A DNA stretch of 64,000 bases from positions 44,000,434 through 44,064,433 of the forward strand of contig NC_012871.2 of assembly GCF_000003195.3 (NCBI RefSeq), written 5' to 3'. A program made the position numbers and the translations under genes. A model generated the notes under the pieces. It worked only from the letters and a program-made list of their open reading frames with translations. It was not told the DNA's origin and ran no database searches. Of this stretch, positions 56,162-64,000 are shown in pieces (position 1 is the stretch's first letter; every line of letters starts with the position of its first letter). The DNA comes from Sorghum bicolor (Eukaryota; Streptophyta; Magnoliopsida; Poales; Poaceae).

Positions 56162-57924
56162 GTGGAAGCGTAGACCTTTGATGAAGGCTTATATGGCCTC
56201 ATCGTAAGAAATTTTTGGAATCTTAAGGCGCATATCCGAGAACCGTCGGACGTAATCGCGCAGGGGCTCGTTCTTCCTATCCCTTATTCTCTCGAGATCG
56301 TATTTGTTCCCAGGCTGTTCGCAGGTAGCGATGAAATTGTCAATAAACGCCTAGCGCAGCTCTTCCTAGGAGTCAAAGGAGTCCTCGGGCAGGTCGAGGA
56401 GCCACTAATGGCCAGCCTGGTCAAGGACGACTGGGAAGTAATTTGCCATGACATGCTCGTCTGCTGCTGCTGACCGGACTGCGATCTCATAGAGAGTAAT
56501 CCAGTTTTTAGGGTTTTCCTTGCCGTCATATTTTTTAAACTTCTCGAGCTTAAAGTTGCGGGGCCATACGACTTGGCGAAGGTGTGAAGAGAACTGTCTT
56601 TGGCCGAGGGGGCCGTGTGCTGCATCGTACTCAATGCGTTGTAGGTTTTCGTGTACCGCTCTTTCCGTAGCGCGCCTGTTGATGCGGTCGCGGGCATCCT
56701 TGGGAGGGATGTTGTAGCGCAGATCCCTGTCCAGGTTTACTTCCTGACCACGCCCGCGTCTCTACTCGCGGTAACCGCACGAGTCCTGAACACGGTTGTC
56801 GCGTCCAGCAATCTTCCTGCGACCGTCGGGGGAGCGGCTATGATGGCGCCCGCTGGGTCGTGGTGAAGTCCGGCTGCGATGAGTCTGGTCGGAAGAAACC
56901 TCCGTGTAGAAGATGGCTTGGACCCTTTTGAGCAAGGTGGCTGTCTGTCCCATCGCGGCGATCATGTGTGCTCGTATACTGGATCGGACGCCCTGGCACT
57001 CTGGGGTATCAGGGAGTCGGTCCAGGTTTGCCATGGCAACAGCCACGTTAGCGCTTGGCGCCTTGTAGACTGGCTGATCTCCGACCATGTCGAAAGCATC
57101 ACTGAGGTTGTGTGGCGCAAATTGCCGCTCCTCATCCGCATACCGCCGAGCACGATCAGCATTGCGCTGCTCACGGAGTTGCTTCTGCTCGTCTGTTTCG
57201 CCGTCGACAACCGGTTCGTCATTGCTGACGTTAAAGATAAGATCTCCTCGCCGAGGTGGAAAGACTGGGAATCGAGAAAAACCCGGAGGATATGGTGGTA
57301 AATCCAAGACCCTGTGCTGGAGTTCGTACTGGTAGCCTTATCGTCTGGCAGGACTCCGATGCATACCATGTTGACGTAATGGCGAGATGTTTGGCTGCTC
57401 TGTCCCGGCGACAAGCCCGCCCTGCTGAAAAGAGATTGGGTGTGCCGCGAATAGTGGTCGGCCGAGTTGTTTAGACCATAAGGGCAATTCTGGTCTTGAG
57501 CTGTCTTGAGCTTGACGGACCATCCCGTGGGGGTCGACGTTATTGTTAGGGACGTCTCCAGCTGTTCGTGCGTGGTGACACGAGTTGGTCGGCAGGAGTC
57601 GAAAAAGTTTGTTGACGCCGCCTGATCGGGTTTGCGCAAGATGGAATCCACCAAGTTGGAGACTTCGAGGAGCCTGAGGTCGGCGCGATCGAGGGCTTGG
57701 AGAAGATCCGAGTTGTCGACCCTCTTTGCCTCGTAACGAGGGAGTGGTGGTCGGGTGCTTGGAATCGGCGTGATCGAAGTCGACGCCTCTGCTGCCCCAG
57801 ATTGAATCTGGGTTTCCTCCGAAGTCGTGGTCGCCGGGCCGCCGCCACGAGTCGTCCACGTGATCTGGCCGACGGTGAACGTGAGGCCTTCAGCCACGAC
57901 CGCGGAAGCTGGAACGGTGACCAT
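56162..57924 (-). pseudogene. Tat Gag, broken by stops and frame changes
   Basis: The probable start is ATG at 57924 (MVTVPASAVVAEGL), 48 bases past the LTR. The N-terminal part reads to about 57660 (LLQALDRADLRLLEVSNLVDSIL). After frame change, 57307-56762 reads NLSDAFDMVGDQPVYKAPSANVAVA and VRSSIRAHMIAAMGQTATLLKRV, phrases common in grass Tat Gag. The capsid core at about 56600-56165 (KLEKFKKYDGKENPKNWI, EHVMANYFPVVL, NEPLRDYVRRFSDMR) contains at least four in-frame stops. Small plus-strand frames across this region (for example 55528-56181) are shadows. Confidence 0.82.
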
Positions 57925-57954
57925 CTTGTTCGTCGAGAGAGCTGTACGCACACC

Positions 57955-57971
57955 CCCTATCTGGCGCGCCA
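57955..57971 (-). promoter_or_regulatory. Primer-binding site of the Tat element
   Basis: On the minus strand 'TGGCGCGCCAGATAGGGGG' begins one base after the 5' LTR. The TGG start is the complement of a tRNA CCA tail; I cannot name the tRNA. Confidence 0.75.
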
Positions 57972-57972
57972 C

Positions 57973-58427
57973 TGTCGACGAAAGCTAGTCGGCAGTCTAC
58001 CCTGGGGTATACCCACGACAGTAGTTTATCGGTAGACGGTGCGCAAGCTATGAACTTGATGGTGACACAAGACACGGACAAGGTTTTTATCCAGGTTCGG
58101 CCGCCGTGTGGGCGTAATACCTACGTCCTGCGTCTGGTTGTATTGGATTGTGTTAAGATAATCTCTCCTAGGGGGTCCCTTGCCTCTCCTTATATAGTCC
58201 AGAGGGCAGGGTTACAGATCTGGAAACTAATCCTAGTCAGTTACAATTGCCATAGATACTACAATATCAATTCCTATTCCAACCGACTAGAATCCTGCTT
58301 GATCTCCACGTCTTGTTTCCTTGTGTGAAACTCCGAGCAGTTAGATCAAGGCTCAAACTGTCTCGTGATGGGCCAAGCCTCCTGGCCCAAGTCTAGCCGT
58401 AAGGGTATAGGAGTTTATACTCCCACA
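57973..58427 (-). mobile_element. 5' LTR of the Tat element
   Basis: 455 bp, TGTCGAC...CCCACA in plus orientation. A TATATAG-type box is at about 58191-58197 (seen on both strands). Confidence 0.92.
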
Positions 58428-58781
58428 TACATACAGTATATGAGTACACCCAAACCAAAGCATACGACATAATTAAAGGAAGTATAACTTTATATGAGCA
58501 GGTTTTTTTCATGGAGATAAATATGAGTAAATGGGAAGTATAATTAAAGGAACATTTTATTTACCATTGCATACCTGAGTTTTTCTTACAAGCAGCATGT
58601 GGATGGAGTCTCTGAAGCTGCTGCAACGGTTGCTTGATTGGCCATGGTCCAACTCAGGCACAACCACAAGGCTTGGCCATACACACATATAGTGTACATA
58701 AACTATAGGCCATAGTGGTAGCAAAGGTCATGAAGAGGAGAATGCTCCTTCTTTCTTCTTATTATGTATATCAATCATTCT

Positions 58782-58787
<6 letters not shown>
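58428..58787. other. AT-rich flank, nothing recognised
   Basis: No ORF and no pairing with other parts of the window, apart from a short internal repeat 'aattaaagga' (about 58471 and 58542). Confidence 0.5.
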
Positions 58788-58825
<38 letters not shown>

Positions 58826-59271
58826 GTATTTGTGTTTCAGTATTGTTCAGTATTTCGTGGTTCTGAGTGTTGGACAAGTTTATACTAAACACTCTCCGGT
58901 ACTGCTCAGTATTTTTTCTACTCAGTTTTGACTTGCGGTGTAGAATAATATTCTACACCTAGGGTGTAGAATAGCGCTACCGTATATATATATATATATA
59001 TATATACAAGTGCTATTCTACACCCTAGGTGTAGAATACTATTCTACACCAAACTACTATACTGAATAGATTTCAGTATCGTTCAGTATCCGCATTTCAG
59101 TATTGTTCAGTATTTCGTGGTCCTAAGTGTAGTGTTGGATGATACTGAACACTCTCCAGTACTGCTCAGTATTTTTTCTGCTCAAATTTGGCTTGCGGTG
59201 TAGAATAATATTCTACACCTAGGTGTAGAATAGCGCTACCGTGTATAATATATATATATATATATATATAT
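58788..59271. mobile_element. (TA)n-flanked palindromic elements, 1.5 copies (Micron-like?)
   Basis: Three (TA)n tracts (58788-58822, 58983-59006, 59244-59271) bracket two related units. Unit B (59007-59243) has inverted termini of about 28 bp, each itself a palindrome: GTGCTATTCTACACCCTAGG at 59010 on, and its complement ending at 59236. Unit A (58823-58982) repeats the right two-thirds of unit B, including the 'ttcagtattgttcagtatttcgtgg' core and the right terminus, but lacks the left terminus. Insertion into (TA)n recalls the Micron elements of rice; identity with that family is not shown. Confidence 0.7.
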
Positions 59272-59324
59272 TATTTCTCTCTCTTTTTTACAAGGTAGAG
59301 CTCACGTCTCTCTCTCTCTTTTAG

Positions 59325-59460
59325 GATGCCCTTTTGGTGTGGATGGAACTCTATTGAAATTTTCACCACTCTCCCCACACTTGACTTTTGTGTAAAAGTC
59401 AAGTGTGGAATGTTGTGTGTTTCCCTTCAAATGTGTTCCATCACCAAAGGTCATCACACA
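59325..59460. repeat. Foldback with perfect 15-bp stem
   Basis: At 59375-59408 a perfect 15-bp inverted repeat (CCACACTTGACTTTT, loop GTGT) is nested in a longer imperfect one whose arms extend about 60 bases each way ('ccttttggtgtggatggaac' against 'gttccatcaccaaagg'). No coding frame. Confidence 0.8.
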
Positions 59461-60028
59461 ACAATTTAGATGATGTAGCTCTCACGCTCTCTAGCATCGT
59501 ATGCTCCTTTGTTCTTCTTGGTCTAAACATAAATTGGTTAGTGACAAAAATACCCAAAGGTGCATACTAACTTTTGATTACATGTTCTTGCTTTTATTAA
59601 TAAGAGAGTTTGTTTTTATGATAAACCCTTTTTTGGATTAAAGATTATATATTTATGATAATCTGGGGTATCTCCTGTAGTGCTTAATTTATGGTCTTAA
59701 GCTTAACTGTGGGAACTTTCTCTTGTAGCTATCAGTGGTGGTGTAGTTCCCAACTTTACCACGAAGCATAAAACATTATGGCTCAAGCTGCAAGGTTACC
59801 ATCATAGTGCAACCATGAGATCTACAGTATTTGTGGTACCATAGGCATCTGCAATCACTCACTTGGGATCCTCGTGAAAGTGCATGGTACTAAGCAATGA
59901 ACTCTTGAGACCTCAAAACTGAGCATAAAGCATGAGGGGTCTCGAAATAGAAGAAACTTTCATGCTCAAATGTGAAAACTTTCTCCTTAGTCTCCAGTTC
60001 GTGTTTTAGGCATGTCCATATCAATACA
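59461..60028. other. Non-coding stretch, nothing recognised
   Basis: No supported ORF, repeat or terminus in this interval. Confidence 0.5.
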
Positions 60029-60110
60029 ACTAGGCATCTAGCGCAATGGTAAAGACCCTGCATTCCATCCTCAAGGTCCCAGGTTCGACTCCAGGCATTG
60101 AGGTTTTTTT
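60029..60110 (+). mobile_element. tRNA-derived SINE head or tRNA pseudogene
   Basis: It has an A-box-like TAGCGCAATGG (60039-60049) and a B-box GGTTCGACTCC (60082-60092) at tRNA-like spacing, then a run of seven T (60104-60110), which would stop RNA polymerase III. A T-arm can be drawn with one mismatch, but the acceptor stem does not pair, so it is not an intact tRNA gene. Confidence 0.5.
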
Positions 60111-60475
60111 GAATTTATTAGACCCCGATGGCACAAAAGGTACAAGTCTTCAGGTCCCACAGGTCGGATGAAGATGGAGAAAGGTCCCACAGGTACACCT
60201 GACACGTGAGCATCCCATAGGTCTGATGGTCCCACAGGTGCACATAACACACAAGTCGTTAGGTCCCACAGGTCGGATGGAGATGGAGAATGGTCCCACA
60301 TGTACATGTGACATGTAAGTCATCGGGTCCCACAGGTCGGATACTGAAGGGCCCTGTAGGTACATCCGAGCTAAGACTTTTATGATGAATTGCAAGCGTC
60401 ACGGATCAGTAACTATAGGTCCCACAGGTACATGCCAGATGGAGAAGGATCCCACAGGTACACACATTACAAGAA
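60111..60475. repeat. Degenerate 'ggtcccacagg' repeats
   Basis: About nine copies of GGTCCCACAGG or near variants, in longer repeats with 'tcggatggagatggaga' and 'tacacntgacacgtgag'. A related segment recurs at about 61360-61430 ('gcatcacagatgagtaactacaggtcccac'). It is probably the interior of the decayed CACTA element that ends at 61778. Confidence 0.65.
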
Positions 60476-60933
60476 CTAGGTAAATTCCCCGCGCGTTGTT
60501 GTGGGATTTTCTTAAAAATAAATCATTATATACATAGCATTACTTTATAGCATTCAATCTATTATGTATGTATACATATGATTTTGACTTGCATGTATTT
60601 TATTGTATTAGATCTAGTAAAAATTGCTAAGCTAATAGAACAAAAACTAATATTTGGTTACATTATAGAGGAATTAATTGGTGATGAAACGAATAGTGTA
60701 TGTACATGACTTGTATGTTAATAGATTAAAGATTTAAAGTATTTTACATGATATAGATGATATGGTTATTTTTTATAATTAATATGGGATGACATGGACT
60801 TAGTGGGGAATGATGTGGACACTTTGCATGAAGAGATAGAATATTTAGTGGGTCACTTAGTGGGGAATGATGTGGACACTTTGCATGAAGAGAGAATTCA
60901 TCTAGTGGGGTTTAGCTTTATAAGAGTTATAGA
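60476..60933 (-). mobile_element. Non-autonomous Helitron, 458 bp
   Basis: On the minus strand it begins TCTATAACTCTTATAAAG at 60933. It ends with a GC-rich hairpin (complement of about 60487-60505) followed after eight bases by CCTAG at 60476, between host A and T. These are the Helitron signatures (TC 5' end, hairpin, CTRR 3' end, A-T insertion, no TSD). A direct repeat of about 37 bases ('tagtggggaatgatgtggacac...') occurs at 60801 and 60858. No Rep/helicase ORF. Confidence 0.78.
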
Positions 60934-61778
60934 TTCTAGGATTCTATGACAATTAGATTATGACGAATATAGCATGTTTTCTCTCACTGCCTGCCTATAG
61001 TGGCGAAGTGACTGTCGTCAGAAGGTGGGTCACTAACCACCTTCTGTGACCACCAGAGGACTTTGTCACTGATACAGTGACGATGTTCTCATGTCATTGA
61101 TACAATGACGAGACTAAAATGTCATAACAAATTAAATAGAATAACACCATATATATGATGACATGGCAGATGACATGGCTAATGATGTGGCAAAAAACAT
61201 TTGGCCCATTAGGAATGGGCTTTTTTCATTAATTAGGACCAACCTAGTTGGCCCACATGTTGACAAAAACTTTTTGGCCCAGTTATAAATTGGCATGTTT
61301 TTCCTTTAAGCCCAATATTATTATAATACATGTACGTCGCATGGAGAAAGGACCGAGCGGAGACTTTATGACAAATTGTAAGCATCACAGATGAGTAACT
61401 ACAGGTCCCACTGGTACATGTCGGATGCAGAAACTAGCGTGTGGAGATCTATGATGAAGTCATTCATTATGGATCGAATATTGTTCGTTCCACATGTGTA
61501 ATTAGTTCAATGATGAAGCCTTGTTCGTCACAATATTAAATAAGGTCGTTACAGATGAGTCGCACGAGTGATCTATGATGAAACCCTTAGCTCTTCTATG
61601 ACGTTTTTTGTGACGACTCCTGATTTCATCATGGATAAGGGGATTCAAAGATCGTCACCGATAATCTATGACGAAACCAAAATTTTCGTCATAGAAAGCG
61701 ATCTTATATGACGATTTGGCATCTAGCATTAAGAAAATCATTATAGAAGTATTATAGAAGTGGAGATTTCTACTAGTG
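60934..61778. mobile_element. CACTA element remnant (right end)
   Basis: The right terminus at 61778 reads CACTAGTAGAAATCTCC when complemented, a CACTA-type end. Upstream are several direct and inverted 'tatgacg'/'cgtcata' motifs (61590-61715), like CACTA subterminal repeats. The left terminus is not found; repeats at 60111-60475 suggest it spanned the Helitron. No transposase frame. Confidence 0.6.
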
Positions 61779-61962
61779 TCTATAGCCTAGCCAATATCCT
61801 ATTCACCAAAGTACTTTCTCTGTCCTTTTTAAAATCCTTCTCCTCACAAGGGTATGTGCTACATCCTATTGAATTGGATAAAGTGAGCTCTCGTCCAACC
61901 TCATCCCAGTTGCTCCATCTCATTCCTTGTGTTACCCACCTTATCCACCTCCAATTTATTTA

Positions 61963-62141
61963 GGGTCTATTTAGTTTACTTTACTAAATTTTAGCGAGCT
62001 AAAACTATTTTAGCTACTCTTGCATGACTGGTGGGACTAAACTATTTTAGCTTCTTTTTAGTCAGTGTGTTTAGAAGTTTAACTACTAAAGTGACTAAGT
62101 TTAGGTAGCTAAAATTTAGCAAGAGGAACCAAACTGGCCCT
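61963..62141. mobile_element. Tourist-like (PIF/Harbinger) MITE, 179 bp
   Basis: Ends GGGTCTATTTAGTTT and, complemented, GGGCCAGTTTGGTTC, with TSD TTA (61960-61962 and 62142-62144). The interior is rich in 'ttttagctactaaa' inverted motifs. TIRs match at about 10 of 14 positions. Confidence 0.8.
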
Positions 62142-62639
62142 TATAATATCTCCACATATGATTATTGTATCCTTCACAGGGTTTCCCCTTCTTCTATAAG
62201 ATGTGTGGTGCAGACCCTCTCTTCCCCTCAACTCCTCTGTTAACATAGGCATCGATTCTTCCATTCGCCCCCCCCCCCCCACCCCCTAATCCCCCTACCA
62301 AATCCCCTCTCGACATCACAAGTTTTGTTAAATTCATCTTTCTCCAACCCACCATTCTCCTCAAAGGAAATTTCACGTGCTACACCCTTAGGCTTTTAGC
62401 GGTTTAGATTTTTTTCAGAGGGCTTGTAACTTCATTATAGGTCACTATCTATGCTTCGTTTGACCAGGAAGAAGTCATTTTATTCTTCTCCATTCCCAAA
62501 CTATCACTATTCCCAGATTTCTAATGTCCCTCCCCCCTCCTGAATTACTCCCATTTGACCCTTTATTCTGAGTACATAGGCCACTCTTTTCTACATGAAG
62601 GATTAACCTGCAACCAGTCTCTGTTCTGTTTCTTGCCAC
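62142..62639 (-). other. Probable tail of the DUF4283 pseudogene, plus poly-C tract
   Basis: Minus-strand frames are short and broken. A run of C (about 62269-62287) encodes Gly-rich frames only by composition. No independent gene. Confidence 0.4.
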
Positions 62640-63290
62640 AGATCTCACACTCTATCAATAATGACCCAACAATCCACAAACATAGCAAAAGATTGGGAGA
62701 AATTCATATTTGGTTGGGCACCAACAATCCTTTCCCCCAACTATTGATCCATCATCATCACCCCACAAAGCCTTGCCAATATCCAACTTAACTTCAATTC
62801 TGAGATCCATCAGCATCCAGGGGGGTCTCTCACACCTTGTCAATGATCTCCTTTCCAGTGGAATCATTCATCAGGCCAAGTGATAGATTGAATACGTGAA
62901 TCCATGTCAACATGTATACAAACTCCAGACCATGTTTCTTGCCATCAAAACCCAGCACCACAAACAAAACACAGCCAAACTCCCACAACCCCTCATTTTT
63001 TGCCCGCCGCTCAGCCCAGTTGCAAGAAGGAAAATAGTAAGAGATTCTCACATAATTCCTTACACCGGACTCCCCTCAGAGGGCACCAAATTTTCCACAA
63101 TGTTTGGCTCATCCCTTATATGTGGCTAGGTTTTGCTGAGAATAGCTTCCCCACTGCCTATACCTCCATCAGTCACCGACATCTTGCAAGCAAACCCACA
63201 ATTCTCCCCAGAGAACTTCAGACCCACCATGAGCCCCTCAAGCTCCTCCATGCCACCACCATCTCTCTTTGAACTCCCCACCAGGGCCAT
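62640..63290 (-). pseudogene. DUF4283 / CCHC-type zinc-knuckle protein remnant
   Basis: On the minus strand from ATG 63290: MALVGSSKRDGGGMEELEGL...GLKFSGENCGF, then in other frames ENLVPSEGSP, VVLGFDGKKHGLEFVY, WIHVFNLSLGLMNDSTGKEIIDKV, MLMDLRIEVKLDIGKALWG and FLPIFCYVCGLLGHY. This order is that of the plant DUF4283 domain followed by a zinc knuckle (zf-CCHC_4), found in LINE-associated and gene-like repeat proteins. Reading it needs at least three frames and crosses several stops. The knuckle has C-x2-C-x4-H, but its last Cys is lost after tandem stops. Confidence 0.75.
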
Positions 63291-63299
63291 TGTATGCGT

Positions 63300-64000
63300 T
63301 AGAAGTAACTGAGAAGAGGAGGAAAGAGTAGCAATTCAAGAGTCGGATAAGGTAAAGTGTATGTTGTGGATGGGACAAGATTTGAGCATATTGAACAATT
63401 TAGGCTTGATTTTGGTGTAGAAACTAGTTCAGAGCACAGGGGTTTGAGACCTCACTAGAGAGACTTATCTACCTGGCTCCAAAAACTTCAAATTTAGAAA
63501 TTGATTTGTTCAGAGACAAGTCAAGTGTAATTGAAGAAACCTTGCCATTATCAGAAGACGCCTTATAAACTGGACAAACAATAATAAGCTAGCCACATCT
63601 GCTATAACAAGAAGCAAAATATCATATGCCATTGTTAAGGACGAGTATTTTTAGCCTCGTCAAGGAATCCTATTAACAAAAGTTACATTGAATCCTTTCA
63701 CATATGCCATCCAAAATAAGGCTGCCCAAGGTCCACCAAGATACATGGAACCAGTCCAACACAACACGACAAACAGAGAACAATAATTGAATCAATATGC
63801 TTCTAAACTAAGAGGATTCTATGTACAACCGTCTCAAACACGAGCTTCCTATATGTCATGCGTAGACAATCAATATGAGAATCAACCATCGCCGGGCCTA
63901 ACTAGGACTCCGGAGCAAATTGCACTCTTCTGCAAAGCATAAAAATACCAAATAGAGGCCCCCAAGCATATTAGAGAAGCTGCTGCCGGAGTTGTTGGTT
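63300..64000. other. Right edge, nothing recognised
   Basis: No supported ORF, terminal repeat or similarity to other parts of the window. Confidence 0.5.

Larger units (their letters stand above)
38421..58427 (-). mobile_element. Tat-lineage LTR retrotransposon with antisense gene
   Basis: The LTRs are 38421-38875 and 57973-58427, both 455 bp, with about 14 differences by eye (about 3 percent). The TSD is imperfect, TACAG left and TACAT right. Coding is on the minus strand, so the 5' LTR is at the right. Order: primer site, gag, protease, RT, RNase H plus the second Tat-type RNase H, integrase, then a long 3' region containing a plus-strand (antisense) gene, 71-bp tandem repeats and the polypurine tract. 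Without the nested element II it is about 11.6 kb. Grande-type Tat elements of maize are known to carry an antisense ORF in this place; the match in layout is my basis for the lineage, with the extra RNase H and zinc finger. Confidence 0.9.

Noticed and set aside
55528..56181. 217-codon hydrophobic plus-strand frame
   Set aside because: It is antisense to the decayed Tat gag and zinc-finger region and looks membrane-like only because of the opposite-strand composition. It is outside the spliced antisense gene.
60029..60110. Intact tRNA gene
   Set aside because: The promoter boxes are present but the acceptor stem cannot pair and the T-stem has a mismatch.

Overview
The window looks like repeat-dense nuclear DNA from a grass, probably pericentromeric or intergenic. 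This is inferred from nested Ty3/gypsy LTR retrotransposons of the Athila, Tat and chromovirus (Tekay-type) lineages, together with CACTA, hAT, Tourist-like and Helitron pieces. I found no intact single-copy host gene, no rRNA, no intact tRNA gene and no CRISPR array. Everything with coding capacity belongs to a transposon.

Layout. 1-948: minus-strand Athila-like LTR, cut by the window edge. 949-1996: minus-strand fragment of a different LTR. 2297-5545: plus-strand remnant of an Athila-like element with a broken ORF behind its own TATA box, then its 3' LTR. 5546-6204: old chromovirus-like LTR remnant. 6205-20167: non-autonomous Athila-like element I (TSD CTATG). Its 5' LTR is split by a solo chromovirus LTR (7318-11234, TSD AGGAA) and its 3' LTR by a 2.5-kb TIR element (17401-19869, TSD CCG). 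20202-34763: chromovirus III (TSD ATAGT), with LTRs over 4.2 kb, an extra ORF before gag, gag-pro, and a full RT-RNase H-integrase-chromodomain ORF. 34769-36640: another chromovirus LTR remnant, holding a CACTA element (34836-35861). 36641-38110: faint Athila-like remnant. 38119-38394: hAT MITE with a perfect 8-bp TSD. 38421-58427: Tat-lineage element on the minus strand with 455-bp LTRs. Its gag-pol is decayed, but it carries an antisense six-exon gene. Exon 2 of that gene is interrupted by Athila-like element II (41415-49780, TSD CCGAC). 58428-64000: small DNA transposons, (TA)n-flanked palindromic elements, a Helitron and a DUF4283/zinc-knuckle pseudogene.

How the parts relate. Element III is the only copy with nearly complete coding capacity; one TAG separates its gag-pro from its pol. 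The solo LTR in element I belongs to the same family and shows that family being removed by LTR recombination. Elements I and II have Athila-type gag-protease regions but no RT or integrase, so they would depend on an autonomous relative. Element II encodes two retropepsin-like modules in a row. The Tat element could not replicate itself (RT deleted at the active site, integrase Asp replaced). Its antisense gene still shows consistent GT-AG introns and splice phases that sum to a whole number of codons once element II is excluded.
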